64,000 bases of DNA from a bacterium. GTDB lineage: Bacteria > Bdellovibrionota > Bacteriovoracia > Bacteriovoracales > Bacteriovoracaceae. The stretch covers positions 164,451 to 228,450 of the forward strand of contig JAUHVL010000003.1 in the NCBI GenBank assembly GCA_030425045.1, in the 5' to 3' direction. Within the stretch, counting starts at the first letter, position 1. Every line of letters begins with the position of its first letter. The position numbers were made by a program, and so were the translations under genes. Of the stretch, positions 46,411-56,169 are shown piece by piece. A model generated the notes under the pieces. It worked only from the letters and a program-made list of their open reading frames with translations. It was not told the origin of the DNA and searched no databases.

Positions 46411-48980
46411 TGAGCGAAGATAAAAAGAAAATTTTTGTCGGAGATAGAGAGCTTGAAGATAGCTTAGTCGAGCTATTGGTCAAGCTTTCTGTTGAATATG
46501 TTTCCGACGGAGATGGTGGTGATTTTGAATATCACTTACACGGAGATAACGCTGCTTCTAAGTCTATAAGTTTTTCACCGGTTGAATCACTAAAAACATT
46601 CTTAGAGAGTAAAGGAAGAGCGATTGTAAATCCTGGTTATGCAAATAATGATATCTCTAAGGTTTTAATTAATAGATTTTTCGAAGGTATTGGTTCATTA
46701 GATCCATCGTCGACAATTGCTGACTTTTTAGATGAAACCTATACGTTAAAAATAACTAACCCAATGAATGTCGGTTACTATCAAGATCTGATAGTTGAAA
46801 ACGCAGTATTAAAGCAGTTTAATTTTGTCGCAATTAGAAACTACCTTAACTCAGTATTAACATTTTTAAGTTACTTAAAGCATTCTGAACTTGGAGAAGT
46901 TCCTTTTGATGTCGATTATGGTTTCTCTGACGGGACTTTTTATATTCAGGTCTCTTCAAGAGTGCAAAACCTATTTTTAGATAACTTGATTGAGTCTATT
47001 CAAGACTCTGATCCTAATAATCCATACTATTCAGCACTTAAAATGGCATTTGAGAATGTTCATTTTATGGATGTCTTCACTTTGGAAAAAGGATCGAAAC
47101 TTTGTTTCTGTGCTGTATGGTCAAAAGATATTGTGCAAGAGGAAGAGTTTTACCCAAGTTTACTTGTACACGAGCTTTATACTGTAGCGGAAGTTGAAGA
47201 AGATCATTCGTTATTATCAAAAATAAATATTGTTAAAAAGAATCTTAATGATGAGAGAGTTGGTTACCCTGGAGCTGGAGCGGTTAACTTTGTAGATGAG
47301 CAGGGCCATGCTAAAAATAATAATGCAGTATTGATCAAAAAAATTGTCCATTTCCTTGATAATGCAAGATTTGATAATGGTGAAGATCTTGTCACTTTTA
47401 CTAATGAACATTATCAAAAATATATTTCATCTTATCACGATCAAGACAGCTTAGAGCGACTCGAGCAAGATGATATCACATTGATTATCGAATGCCTTAA
47501 TGATGGTAAGAAGGCAGCTTCTCTAGATGAAGAAGTTCAGGTTATTAAAGATAATCTCGAAGACGATGATTATGCTGAGCGAATAACAGGCAGTTTAGAT
47601 GATTTAGCTGAGGAAGTTCAGAAAATCTCAGGTTCTAGTGAAGAAGGTGATGATTCTCAGACAATCACGGGTTCAAGTGAAGAAGATGATTATACACAGA
47701 CAATTTCTGGAGGCAATGAATCTAAATCAGATGTAACAAAAGTTAAAGGTGGAACCGTTGATAATGATGACGGTGGAAAGTTTGTTGTAAAAGGTGGTAG
47801 TAGCGGCGAAAAGAAAAAAGATGTCTGGAAAGTAAAAGGCATGAAGGCCGCTGGAAAAATAAAAGAAGAAGTTCAAAGATTAAAAGCGAGTGGCGCTTCC
47901 GTTGAAGAGATTAATATGAAAGTTAAATCTCTTGTCAAAGATGAGTTTGGAGAGGATGAAGAAGGTGCCAATATGTTTTTTGATAACCTTTCGGATATGG
48001 CTTCAGATAAAGCCGTCGCCGAACAGGATATTAAGAAGAGTTCTATCTTTGATAATGTTCAAGTCGACTTGGATATTGAATTACCTGATGATGAGAACAG
48101 AGTTGATTCGAGAAAAATTTCAATGCTTGAGAATTCTGTCAAAATGAGAGATCAGCAGCTTAAGAAAATGAAAAAGCTGATGGACCGAATGAAAAAAGAA
48201 GTTGATCGAGAAAGAAAAGCAACTGCAGACATTCAAGATGTTGGAGGAACAGGTGTCGATGGCGAAACGATGAGAGGATATATCGCCCAGGCGACAGAGC
48301 TTAAAAGTACTGTTGTGAATTTAGAAAAAGCTGTGACATCGGCAAATAATATTCTTGAGCAAGAAAGAAAAAATAAAGACACAATGGCGAGAAACTTTGA
48401 AAGAGAAAAAGATATTCTTCTTAAAAAGTTAGAAAAGTATGAAGGGACTCCTGATGATGGACCTACGGAATCTATAGCTCAAATTAAAAAGAATAACGAA
48501 GCTTTAACGAGGCAAGTTGATGAATTAAAAAAACGAATCTCAACAGTTTTAGATAACACTAAAAAGTCTCAAGATGAAATGGTGAGTGCTTCTGAGTATA
48601 ACCGTGTTAAAAATGAGCTCGCTGAGAATATGACTAAACTTAGTGACGCTTATACTGAAAGAAAAAAGGCGACGGATATGAGCAAGTCTCTTGCTTTTAA
48701 ATTACGGGCCGCTGAGCAGAGAATTAAGTCTTATAGTGGTAAGCTCGAAAAGGCGCAAAACGCTTCAAAGGGTGCTGGTGACGGGATGGTTGATCCCAAG
48801 TCTGCTCACAGGGTGAAGCACCTTGAAAAAACTAATGAAAGACTACAGGCGTTAAGTAAGAAAGTTAGTGACGAGCTAGCTGAAAAGAAAGCAGAATTAC
48901 ATAAGACAAAAATGGAATCTAAGGCCTTGGAATCAAAAGTCAAAGAGTTAGAGAAGAAGCTCGAAAAAAAGGCTGCTTAA
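46410..48980 (+). CDS. Large coiled-coil protein with a [VI]xG[GS] repeat region
   Basis: An 856-residue cytoplasmic protein of unknown family, translationally coupled to the degenerate HD-GYP gene. Residues 1-375 are a globular domain rich in Asp, Phe and Tyr. Residues 392-478 are acidic and low-complexity, with seven short repeats ending in ITGS, ISGS or VKGG. Residues about 480-560 are charged and helical. From about 575 to the end it is long coiled coil with regular Leu/Lys/Glu heptads, finishing in a Lys-rich tail. There is no signal peptide or membrane segment. It may be a cytoskeletal or scaffold protein assembled by the repeat and the coiled coil; this is an inference. Confidence 0.82.
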   Translation: MSEDKKKIFVGDRELEDSLVELLVKLSVEYVSDGDGGDFEYHLHGDNAASKSISFSPVESLKTFLESKGRAIVNPGYANNDISKVLINRFFEGIGSLDPSSTIADFLDETYTLKITNPMNVGYYQDLIVENAVLKQFNFVAIRNYLNSVLTFLSYLKHSELGEVPFDVDYGFSDGTFYIQVSSRVQNLFLDNLIESIQDSDPNNPYYSALKMAFENVHFMDVFTLEKGSKLCFCAVWSKDIVQEEEFYPSLLVHELYTVAEVEEDHSLLSKINIVKKNLNDERVGYPGAGAVNFVDEQGHAKNNNAVLIKKIVHFLDNARFDNGEDLVTFTNEHYQKYISSYHDQDSLERLEQDDITLIIECLNDGKKAASLDEEVQVIKDNLEDDDYAERITGSLDDLAEEVQKISGSSEEGDDSQTITGSSEEDDYTQTISGGNESKSDVTKVKGGTVDNDDGGKFVVKGGSSGEKKKDVWKVKGMKAAGKIKEEVQRLKASGASVEEINMKVKSLVKDEFGEDEEGANMFFDNLSDMASDKAVAEQDIKKSSIFDNVQVDLDIELPDDENRVDSRKISMLENSVKMRDQQLKKMKKLMDRMKKEVDRERKATADIQDVGGTGVDGETMRGYIAQATELKSTVVNLEKAVTSANNILEQERKNKDTMARNFEREKDILLKKLEKYEGTPDDGPTESIAQIKKNNEALTRQVDELKKRISTVLDNTKKSQDEMVSASEYNRVKNELAENMTKLSDAYTERKKATDMSKSLAFKLRAAEQRIKSYSGKLEKAQNASKGAGDGMVDPKSAHRVKHLEKTNERLQALSKKVSDELAEKKAELHKTKMESKALESKVKELEKKLEKKAA
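47583..47843 (+). repeat. Seven in-frame short motif repeats within the coiled-coil gene
   Basis: In the protein the motifs run ITGS, ISGS, ITGS, ISGG, VKGG, VKGG, VKGM with spacings of 14, 13, 13, 13, 15 and 15 residues (residues 392-478). The DNA copies are diverged, so the pattern is kept at protein level. The first linkers are acidic (SEEGDD, SEEDDY) and the last basic (GEKKKD), so charge shifts along the array. Confidence 0.6.
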
Positions 48981-48994
48981 GCGCTTGAATTTAT

Positions 48995-49023
48995 TTGACA
49001 TCTCCAGTCGTTATCGATAAAAA
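48995..49023 (+). promoter_or_regulatory. Promoter of tRNA-Leu
   Basis: A consensus -35 TTGACA (48995-49000), a 17-bp spacer and TAAAAA (49018-49023) place the transcription start about 22 bp before the tRNA. This is one of the best -35 boxes in the window. Confidence 0.55.
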
Positions 49024-49051
49024 TCATCCTTACGTCATTTACCGAATCTGT

Positions 49052-49135
49052 GCCCAGATGGTGAAATTGGTAGACACGCTAGACTTAGGATCTAGTGCCT
49101 TTGGCGTGGAGGTTCAAGTCCTCTTCTGGGCACCA
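49052..49135 (+). tRNA. tRNA-Leu (anticodon UAG)
   Basis: An 84-nt tRNA with a full cloverleaf. The acceptor stem is GCCCAGA with TCTGGGC, the D arm contains AATTGGTAGA, and the anticodon stem CTAGA/TCTAG encloses loop CTTAGGA with anticodon TAG. A class II variable arm (TGCC...GGCG) and T arm GGAGG-TTCAAGT-CCTCT follow. The discriminator is A, and the 3' CCA is encoded. It decodes CUA and, by wobble, other CUN leucine codons. Confidence 0.97.
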
Positions 49136-49258
49136 TCTTTATTTCAATGAATCTAAATTATTTTTTAAACAAAGTTCTAGCTTGTTAAGCAGCTTTAGGC
49201 ACGTCTAAGAAATGAGAGTAAATTGTATCTTTATAATAAACTCCACTATCTTTAAGAA

Positions 49259-49708
49259 ATGAATCAATCAGCTTGTCCAAAAGGATTTATGAAAAGTGTA
49301 ATTATGAAGAGCTTTACATTTGAAGGTAAGGATCTTGACCAGTGTTGGGAGAAGCTTCAACGAAGAGAGACGTTTGTTGATGGCCAAATCTTTCCCTATA
49401 AAGTTGAGTTTGATAACGAAGTTCAATACGGCAGTTTCAAAGAAGGTGAGCTAAATATTCATCACGGACCATTACTAAGTGTTCATGGAGTTATTTCAAA
49501 AGTAACGGAGTCATATCGTGGTCTGAACTATTTTTTTGGATCATATGTAATAAGTTTTAGGCTTATCAGACCGGTTAAACTTGAATTTTTTAAGAGAGAA
49601 AAAGCTATTGAAATGCAGCTTGTTTCTTACGTCAAGCCTTGGTTTAAACCCTTCTGGAAACTTGGTAATGATATTTTTTGGAAAGCCTTTCCACGGTCAA
49701 TGAAGTGA
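49259..49708 (+). CDS. Hypothetical protein upstream of photolyase genes
   Basis: A 149-residue soluble protein, beta-rich with long hydrophobic strands (for example [35 protein letters not shown]), which could be an SRPBCC-like ligand-binding fold; I do not recognise it firmly. The listed ATG is followed by two further in-frame ATGs (49289 and 49304), any of which could be the true start. The photolyase gene overlaps its end, which implies a shared transcript, and small SRPBCC-like proteins are found near photolyase genes in other bacteria (from memory). Confidence 0.65.
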   Translation: MNQSACPKGFMKSVIMKSFTFEGKDLDQCWEKLQRRETFVDGQIFPYKVEFDNEVQYGSFKEGELNIHHGPLLSVHGVISKVTESYRGLNYFFGSYVISFRLIRPVKLEFFKREKAIEMQLVSYVKPWFKPFWKLGNDIFWKAFPRSMK

Positions 49709-51141
49709 TTAATATTCTTTGGTTTAAAAGAGATTTAAGATCGAGAGATCATTTACCATTATTCGAGAGTATGAACTCTCAATATCCTTGCTTTGCTCTT
49801 TTTTTATTTGAGCCAGAGGTCGAGTCTTATCAAGACTTCGATATTAGACATTGGCAATTTGCTTATCAGTCTCTTTGTGAACTAAAAATTCCAATTCATA
49901 TGGTCTATGGAAGTGCGCTCGATGTTTTTAATGAATTAATAAAAATATACGATATTAACGCAGTTTACTCTCATGAAGAAACAGGAAATAAGATTACCTA
50001 TGATCGAGATAGAGAAATTAAAACTCTTTTAAAAGAAAATTCTATCTTGTGGAGAGAGTATCAAAGTAACGGTGTTTTGAGAGGACGAAAAAATCGAAAA
50101 GGCTGGGATGCCGCTTGGGCCAAATATGTGAATACACCTGAACAAGAGTTTGAAATTAACTATAGTAAGTTTGTTATCAGTGATAAATTTGGATTAAATG
50201 ATTCTTTAAAGAAGCGTTTATTAGAAAAAACGTTTATTGATGCTGGTGAAAAAAAGGCAAGAGAGAAAGTAGATACCTTTATTGAGGAAAAAGTAGAGAA
50301 TTATTTTAGTTCTCTTAGTTATACCGATAAGTCGAGATATCATTGCTCCAAACTGTCTGCGAATATCTCTTGGGGCAATATAAGCATTAGACAAGTTTAT
50401 CAACTGTGCAAAAAAAATAGATATAAAGTTAAAAATAAAATGTCTATCGATCAGTTTATGGCAAGGTTAAAATGGCATTGTCATTTTATTCAAAAGTTCG
50501 AGATGGAACATCAAATGGAGTTTAAGAATTTAAACCCTGCTTACGATAGTGATAGGAAAAAAGTTAATAAGAAGTTTTTAAAAGCTTGGAAGCAGGGAAA
50601 AACAGGATATCCTCTCATCGACGCTGCCATGAGGTGTGTCGCTGAGACTGGATATTTAAACTTCAGACTGAGAGCTTGTGTCGTTTCTTTTTTGACTCAT
50701 CATCTTTGGCAGCCTTGGCAAGAGGGGGCTCGTTATCTCGCCCGGTGTTTTGTTGATTATGAGCCGGGAATTCATTATCCACAGTTTCAAATGCAAGCAG
50801 GGACAACAGGTATTAATACAATACGAATCTATAATCCAATTAAACAATCATATGAAAAAGATAAACAAGGTGTTTTTATACGGGAATGGGTGCCTGAATT
50901 GAGAGAGTTACCTAATGAGTTTATACATGAGCCTTGGAAAATGACAGATATGGATAGGATGATGTTTGATATTGAGATCAATGATTACCCTAGACCAATA
51001 ATTGATCACGAAAAAGCAGCCGAAAAAGCGAGAAAGAAACTTTGGGAAATTAAAAAGTCAGAAGAGTCCCTTTCCCATGGTAGTCATATTATTAGAAAGC
51101 ATACTCGAAAAAAAACATGGAACAACCGTGAGCGAAGATAG
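49705..51141 (+). CDS. Photolyase/cryptochrome family protein with an atypical FAD-domain motif
   Basis: A flavoprotein of about 478 residues that should repair UV-damaged DNA or sense blue light. It has an N-terminal alpha/beta domain starting [19 protein letters not shown] and a C-terminal FAD domain with [51 protein letters not shown] and [27 protein letters not shown]. Where classical enzymes have a GGWQW-type motif, it has [15 protein letters not shown], which marks a separate subfamily. GTG 49705 overlaps the previous stop (GTGA) and is preferred; TTG 49678 is the alternative. A basic tail follows the catalytic core. Confidence 0.9.
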   Translation: MINILWFKRDLRSRDHLPLFESMNSQYPCFALFLFEPEVESYQDFDIRHWQFAYQSLCELKIPIHMVYGSALDVFNELIKIYDINAVYSHEETGNKITYDRDREIKTLLKENSILWREYQSNGVLRGRKNRKGWDAAWAKYVNTPEQEFEINYSKFVISDKFGLNDSLKKRLLEKTFIDAGEKKAREKVDTFIEEKVENYFSSLSYTDKSRYHCSKLSANISWGNISIRQVYQLCKKNRYKVKNKMSIDQFMARLKWHCHFIQKFEMEHQMEFKNLNPAYDSDRKKVNKKFLKAWKQGKTGYPLIDAAMRCVAETGYLNFRLRACVVSFLTHHLWQPWQEGARYLARCFVDYEPGIHYPQFQMQAGTTGINTIRIYNPIKQSYEKDKQGVFIREWVPELRELPNEFIHEPWKMTDMDRMMFDIEINDYPRPIIDHEKAAEKARKKLWEIKKSEESLSHGSHIIRKHTRKKTWNNRERR

Positions 51142-52156
51142 TAAGAATTTACTCATTATCAATAATATTTCATATGGTCTCACTCTATCGGGATCTTATA
51201 AGAAAGTTTTCTTCTCCCCGAAGTTTTACTCAGAAAATCAAGAGAGGTTTTTTAAAGATCTTTATCACTCTTTTAAATGCACGAATAATCTTGAATGGAA
51301 AGATTATATTGAAGACGTTGATGTATCAGCTGTACTTTGTTGGGATAGTGATGAAGAAAAAAAAGTATTTGAAGAAAAAATGATAAACTACCAAAATAGG
51401 CTTTTTGAAGATATAGAATTTGATTTTACAGACTCTTTTAGTAATTTTAGAAAAAAAGCGGAAAAGAAACTACCTCCATCTTATAGTCATGCTATTTACC
51501 CTCAGTCCGATTTGGTTATGAAAGAAATAGAATACTATTTTGATGAAAAAAAACTAGCAAAAAGTTATTTTGAAACCAGAAATGGTTTAGTTGGGAGAGA
51601 CTTTTCTACTAAGTTTTCGGCTTATCTTAGTTGTGGTGCTCTTGATGTTAAGTATTTATATAATAGAGTTAAAGAATTTGAAAAAAATCATATAAAAAAT
51701 AAATCAACAAGTTGGATTATCTTTGAGCTTTTATGGAGAGAATTTTTTTATTGGCATTATCAAAAACTCACGACAAAGTATTTTTCAGAATATGGACTTA
51801 AAGGATCTCTTGATTTCTCTCGTTTTAAAGATTACGAGTTTGATGAATTGAGAGAACTGCCGGTACATAACTTTTTCTATGCTGCTTTAAATGAGTTAGA
51901 AGAAACAGGTTATTTATCAAATCGTGTAAGGCAGATTTTTGCAAGTATTTGGTTAAATGATCTCAATCTTAACTGGAGAAGTGGTGCTTTTTTGTTTGAA
52001 AGAACACTTGTGGATTACGATGTTTATTCGAATTATGGAAACTGGATGTATTTAGCAGGAGTGGGGGGCGATCCAAGGGGAAGAAGATATTTTAATGTCG
52101 AAAAACAACTCGATATGTATGACCCAGATAGAGTATATATGAAAAAGTGGTTGTAA
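51128..52156 (+). CDS. CRY-DASH-like photolyase with shortened N-terminal domain
   Basis: A flavoprotein of about 342 residues whose FAD domain is clearly of the DASH type: [68 protein letters not shown] and the terminal [32 protein letters not shown] proteins usually have some 430-500 residues. Here the N-terminal alpha/beta antenna domain is shortened and lacks the WFRNDLR-type opening. GTG 51128 gives a 14-bp overlap with the upstream gene; ATG 51077 or 51002 would overlap more. It forms a tandem pair with the other photolyase. FAD binding looks intact, antenna binding does not. Confidence 0.85.
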   Translation: MSEDSKNLLIINNISYGLTLSGSYKKVFFSPKFYSENQERFFKDLYHSFKCTNNLEWKDYIEDVDVSAVLCWDSDEEKKVFEEKMINYQNRLFEDIEFDFTDSFSNFRKKAEKKLPPSYSHAIYPQSDLVMKEIEYYFDEKKLAKSYFETRNGLVGRDFSTKFSAYLSCGALDVKYLYNRVKEFEKNHIKNKSTSWIIFELLWREFFYWHYQKLTTKYFSEYGLKGSLDFSRFKDYEFDELRELPVHNFFYAALNELEETGYLSNRVRQIFASIWLNDLNLNWRSGAFLFERTLVDYDVYSNYGNWMYLAGVGGDPRGRRYFNVEKQLDMYDPDRVYMKKWL

Positions 52157-52158
52157 GC

Positions 52159-52728
52159 TTAGAGAACTAGAATTTTTCCAGATGATAGATCAAAGACCCA
52201 AGAATGTATTTTAAGTTGTCTGTTTTTGACAGCGTCGGCAACAAACTCTACTTCAGAAATATTTTTACATTGCTTTTTAACATTGAGCTCAATGAGTAAT
52301 TTCTCAGCTTCTAGCTCATTTAGAGAATTAAACTTCTCCAAGTTTTCATCTTTGACATTTTTTATTTTTTTGATCCAAGGATTGAGAATTCCCAGGTCTT
52401 CTTGGGTCAGGGCCGCTCTGACTCCTCCACAGCTTGTGTGTCCACATACAACGATATGATTAACCTTGAGGTGAACGACAGCATAGTTAAGAACACTCAT
52501 AAAATTTAAGTCATCTGGACTTGCTTGATTAGCGACATTTCTATGGATAAAAACATCCCCGGGCTCAAGTCCCATTAATTGTTCTGCAGCAACTCTACTA
52601 TCTGAACAGCCTATATATAGAATTTCAGGAGATTGACCTTTGGCCAAGTTCTTGAAGTAATCTTTGTCGAGTTCAATTTTCTTATTTGCCCAATTTTCGT
52701 TATTTTTTAAAATATGATCTAAGCTCAT
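52159..52728 (-). CDS. Beta-class carbonic anhydrase
   Basis: A zinc enzyme of 189 residues that interconverts carbon dioxide and bicarbonate. The zinc ligands and catalytic dyad are visible: IGCSDSRV (Cys, with the Asp-Arg dyad) and CGHTSCGGVRAAL (His and Cys). GDVFIHRNVAN is the family motif between them. No signal peptide is seen, so it is cytoplasmic. Single gene with its own promoter; AAGGAG precedes the ATG. It converges with the DASH-like gene with 2 bp between them. Confidence 0.95.
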   Translation of the reverse strand: MSLDHILKNNENWANKKIELDKDYFKNLAKGQSPEILYIGCSDSRVAAEQLMGLEPGDVFIHRNVANQASPDDLNFMSVLNYAVVHLKVNHIVVCGHTSCGGVRAALTQEDLGILNPWIKKIKNVKDENLEKFNSLNELEAEKLLIELNVKKQCKNISEVEFVADAVKNRQLKIHSWVFDLSSGKILVL

Positions 52729-52744
52729 TTAATCTCCTTCTCTC

Positions 52745-52775
52745 TTTATAATTCTTGCCCTGATTTCATGGCAAG
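52745..52775 (-). promoter_or_regulatory. Promoter of the carbonic anhydrase with an internal inverted repeat
   Basis: Reading the minus strand, TTGCCA (52774-52769), an 18-bp spacer and TATAAA (52750-52745) lie 17 bp before the start codon. An inverted repeat, CTTGCC / GGCAAG (52754-52759 and 52770-52775), spans the -35 and the spacer, which suggests a regulator site. Confidence 0.4.
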
Positions 52776-52886
52776 GTGATTTCCGTCAATCTACATAAAA
52801 TCAGTGGTTTAGACCCTTTTTAGCTTCGTTTTTTAGATGGTTGAGTCTTTTGAAGTATTCTTAAAGTTGAAAATAATGGAGAGACC

Positions 52887-53282
52887 ATGAGTAGAATTGT
52901 CATCGTACTTTTTTCAACAATCTTATTCTTTTTGAATTTAAGCACCTACTCAAGTGTGGGTTTGATGGGATCGAAATTACCTCAGTGCTTTGATTATAAA
53001 GATAAGAAAGTAATGTTTGAGGAGCTTGGGAGTGGCAATATAAAACTGAGTATAAATGGCTCACATGAGATGTATCTCTTTTGTATGAAAAGTTCTAAAA
53101 AAAATACAAGATATTGCTATGATAGTAAAAACTCTGGAATCATTGAGTATAACTCAAAAAGTCTAATCGTTAATAAACCAGTTATTCTTACTTCGGTTGA
53201 AGACTCTAAAAAAGATATAACAATCAAATTTGAGGAAATGATTAAATTGAAAAATTGTGCTCAAGAACTTGCATCGAGATAA
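52887..53282 (+). CDS. Small exported protein of unknown function
   Basis: A 131-residue protein with a signal peptide (MSRIVIVLFSTILFFLNLSTYS) and four Cys in the mature part (PQCFDY, LFCMKS, RYCYDS, KNCAQE), probably two disulfides. It is otherwise a small beta-rich domain that I do not recognise. A GGAGAG site precedes the ATG. It converges on the next gene with a 22-bp overlap. Confidence 0.75.
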   Translation: MSRIVIVLFSTILFFLNLSTYSSVGLMGSKLPQCFDYKDKKVMFEELGSGNIKLSINGSHEMYLFCMKSSKKNTRYCYDSKNSGIIEYNSKSLIVNKPVILTSVEDSKKDITIKFEEMIKLKNCAQELASR

Positions 53283-53686
53283 TCGGCTCTTTCACAAGTA
53301 CCCTCTAAGCTTATCCCATTTTTGGTAATAGTTAAATTGCTAAAGCCTAACATCTTCCTCGCCAGGGGATAAACAGTAAAACTAAGAGTGTGTTCATAAT
53401 AAGGAATATTTTTAGCTCTTATATAGTATTGTGGATTAGACTTTGAGGGTGAGACATAAAAAGCTTCGACTGTTATAAACTCATAACTCATGTCAATTTC
53501 TTGTTGATGGTAGACAAATATATCAATTAATTTACTTTCTTTATCATAAGACTGTTCATCAATAATTATATTAAAAAATATTTTATTAACGGGGTCTGTT
53601 CTATGTTCTGCTTTACAAGTAAATCCTAGCTCATTTGCTGAAAGGTTTATTGAAAGTAACGTGAATGCAATTAGGATTATTTTCAT
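53261..53686 (-). CDS. Small exported protein of unknown function
   Basis: A 141-residue protein with a signal peptide (MKIILIAFTLLSINLSA), two Cys (TCKAE near the mature start and GTCERA near the end, likely one disulfide bridging the domain) and beta-type sequence between them. The family is not recognised. Its 3' end overlaps the convergent exported-protein gene by 22 bp. Confidence 0.72.
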   Translation of the reverse strand: MKIILIAFTLLSINLSANELGFTCKAEHRTDPVNKIFFNIIIDEQSYDKESKLIDIFVYHQQEIDMSYEFITVEAFYVSPSKSNPQYYIRAKNIPYYEHTLSFTVYPLARKMLGFSNLTITKNGISLEGTCERADYLDASS

Positions 53687-53786
53687 ATGATCTCTTTTTT
53701 AAGGTTTATTTAATTTTCATTTTGTTATGCTTTCAGGTCCACTAATGTAAAACGAAATGAGAAATTAGTATGCGAGTGAAATGCTT

Positions 53787-53815
53787 TTGTCTGTTATATC
53801 CTATAAATATTATAG
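53787..53815 (+). promoter_or_regulatory. Promoter of the HEIGH-motif lipoprotein gene
   Basis: TTGTCT (53787-53792), a 17-bp spacer and TTATAG (53810-53815) lie 22 bp upstream of the ATG at 53838. Confidence 0.4.
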
Positions 53816-53837
53816 CTACATAACCCGTTAAGTTATT

Positions 53838-54569
53838 ATGAGAGTTTTACTTTTTTTTACACTATTCTTTGCTTCATGTGCTTTTCATCAAAACATAGAT
53901 AGATCTATAAGTTCTCGAAAGAAAGCAGTTTCAGAAAATGTTGTGGCGGGCTTTGGTAATACCTCATGTTTGGTTAATGGGAATACTAAAGATTTGAACT
54001 CACTGAGCGTTAGTGTGAGAGGGGCAAACCGAAAGGAAAAAAACTTTGTCACTGATATTATTTCTACAATCACAGATATGGCGGGAGAAGTACAAGCAAA
54101 AATCCTTATTCAGAATATGAAGATAAATTTTAAAAAATATCTACGTCAAAGAACAGATGGCCATTGTTTACCTGGGAATTTTGGACTTACAACTAGAGGA
54201 GCGATAGACCTTGCTAGAAAGTGTCATCCGAAGTCACCTGAGAAAAATATTACTTTTAGTACGGACCACCTAAGAGGTAGCTTGATTCATGAAATTGGTC
54301 ATGTCGTTGGAAATCGTGTTTTTAGAGGGCGTACTTTTTATTCTCTTTATAACTCTCAGGTTAAAAAAGTTTGTAAAGTTTCAAAATATACAACACATTC
54401 AAATGCTGGGAATAAACATCGCAATCGTAATGAAGAATTTGCAGAAGTTTGGGCATCTTATATTTATGCTACTGATAGATTAAAGAAAAAATGTCGCTCT
54501 TCTTATAATTTCATGCGAGAGGTTGTTTTTAATGGCTCCTCTCATACTTGCAAAGCTTTGAGATTTTAA
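53838..54569 (+). CDS. Putative zinc-dependent protease lipoprotein (HEIGH motif)
   Basis: A 243-residue lipoprotein (lipobox FASC, Cys14). The mature domain contains LIHEIGHVVGN with the HExxH zinc motif (His151, Glu152, His155) and, about 45 residues later, RNEEFAEVWASY, whose Glu199, Glu200 or Glu203 could be the third zinc ligand, as in gluzincins. Cys-rich ends suggest disulfides (TSCLV, HCLPGN, KCHPK, KVCKV, KKCRSS, HTCKAL). The substrate is unknown; on the cell surface of a predator it could act on prey or host proteins (inference). It lies just upstream of the TPR-barrel gene on the same strand. Confidence 0.78.
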   Translation: MRVLLFFTLFFASCAFHQNIDRSISSRKKAVSENVVAGFGNTSCLVNGNTKDLNSLSVSVRGANRKEKNFVTDIISTITDMAGEVQAKILIQNMKINFKKYLRQRTDGHCLPGNFGLTTRGAIDLARKCHPKSPEKNITFSTDHLRGSLIHEIGHVVGNRVFRGRTFYSLYNSQVKKVCKVSKYTTHSNAGNKHRNRNEEFAEVWASYIYATDRLKKKCRSSYNFMREVVFNGSSHTCKALRF

Positions 54570-54623
54570 TCGTAACGAAATATACGTTTCTCTGTTAAAA
54601 TAAAAACACATTATGGAGATAAG

Positions 54624-56165
54624 TTGATAAAAATCATCAGTGTTTTTATTTTTATTATAACTTTTTCAATAACTGCAAAAGCACAGGTCAAGCAAGAGTT
54701 ATTTGATAATAAACCTCATGTTATTGAAGGGCTATATGCTTTTGAAAAAGGAGACCTTGATAAAAGTGAAAAAATATTCACCAGGCTTTTAAAAGATCAT
54801 CCTCGTAATCCTGTATTTCTCTATAATATGGGTAATATTAAACTAGTTCAGAAGCAAGATAAACTTGCAGCTCATTATTATCAGATAGTTATTGATTTAA
54901 AGAGTCCTCTTGCCCCAGCAGCAAAAATATATATGTCTCAAGCTGTCGATCGTATGGGGAATTATAAAAAAGCAATTCGTCTGCTTGGTGAAGCAATCGA
55001 AGAAAATTTATCTGATGCTCTTTATAATTTAGCGATGGATGAAATTGAATTGTATAAGGATTATGAAGAGGAGTTTGTTAATTTAGCTAATCATCAATTT
55101 GAAAGAAAAGAGTATGAGAGGGCCTATCGAAACTATTGGTACGCATGGGTAATTAATCCTTCTTCAGAAAATAACTTTAAAATGGGCAATACTCTTTTAC
55201 TTTTAAATAATTTTAAAAAAGCAGAGGATCATTTTTATAAAATTAAAGATGATGAAATTTTTAAAAGAGCTGAAGACTTAATGTATGAATATGGAATTTT
55301 AGAACATATTCAAGTAACAAAACATAAAAGAGTAACTTTGTTTTTTGATTACAGTTCTGGTTCTAACTCAAATCCAAACACACAAGCAGAAAGTGAAACG
55401 TATGATTCTGATAGTGAAAGAGTCGTTGCCTATGGAGGAGATTATAACTTTTTGATATGGAAGGGGCTAAAAGCAAAAATAGGAGTTGATGGCTATCGTG
55501 ATAGCTTTAAAGCAGATCCAGAATCCAAAAGTTCTGGTTTTGGGTTTCTCTTGCCTGTTAGTTATGGGACTGAGAATTTTGATTTTTCAATAACTCCAAA
55601 AAGAGAGAAGACAACTTATGGTGGTGAAGATTATGTACGAAATTCAACACTAGGTTTTAATCATATTTATTATTTTAATAAGGCAAAAACTAGTCTGAGT
55701 TATACATATTCAAAATATAGTGCACTCAATAGTGAATATGATTACTTATCTGGAAAGGGGCATTCTTTTGAGGCATTTTATACTTATCTTTTCAATTATT
55801 TAGATATAACGATTGGCTATACTTGGGGAAAAGAAACATTAAATGATAATGATAGTTCTGTAAGTTCAAATAGTAACAAGGCTTATGAGTTGGCCTTTTT
55901 TATTCCACTAGCAGAGAGAGTTTCACTTGATATCAGTACAAATTATCAAATTTCTAATTACTTAGCTGATTCGACAGGCTTTGCTCAAAAAGATACAACG
56001 TGGACAAGTTATGCCACTCTTACCTTGGCCCTAAGGGATTATTTAAGTATTTATATTAGAGAAAGGTTTATAAAGAATAATTCCAATGTAAAGAGTGATA
56101 CCTTAGATTATAATTATACTCAGCAATATTTAGCTTTTGGAGCTACGTTTTATTTAAACTTTTAG
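54624..56165 (+). CDS. TPR plus outer-membrane beta-barrel protein (Slam-like architecture)
   Basis: A 513-residue protein starting at TTG 54624 with a GGAG site upstream. It has a signal peptide (MIKIISVFIFIITFSITAKA), then about 210 residues of tetratricopeptide-like helical repeats (GLYAFEKGDLDKSEKIFTRLLKDHP, MGNIKLVQKQDKLAAHYYQIVIDL). A C-terminal beta-barrel of about 270 residues follows and ends in the aromatic YLNF. This order resembles Slam (PF04575), which moves lipoproteins to the cell surface, but the barrel signature was not confirmed. The adjacent basic exported protein and the HEIGH lipoprotein could be its clients (inference). Confidence 0.82.
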   Translation: MIKIISVFIFIITFSITAKAQVKQELFDNKPHVIEGLYAFEKGDLDKSEKIFTRLLKDHPRNPVFLYNMGNIKLVQKQDKLAAHYYQIVIDLKSPLAPAAKIYMSQAVDRMGNYKKAIRLLGEAIEENLSDALYNLAMDEIELYKDYEEEFVNLANHQFERKEYERAYRNYWYAWVINPSSENNFKMGNTLLLLNNFKKAEDHFYKIKDDEIFKRAEDLMYEYGILEHIQVTKHKRVTLFFDYSSGSNSNPNTQAESETYDSDSERVVAYGGDYNFLIWKGLKAKIGVDGYRDSFKADPESKSSGFGFLLPVSYGTENFDFSITPKREKTTYGGEDYVRNSTLGFNHIYYFNKAKTSLSYTYSKYSALNSEYDYLSGKGHSFEAFYTYLFNYLDITIGYTWGKETLNDNDSSVSSNSNKAYELAFFIPLAERVSLDISTNYQISNYLADSTGFAQKDTTWTSYATLTLALRDYLSIYIRERFIKNNSNVKSDTLDYNYTQQYLAFGATFYLNF

Positions 56166-56169
56166 GACT

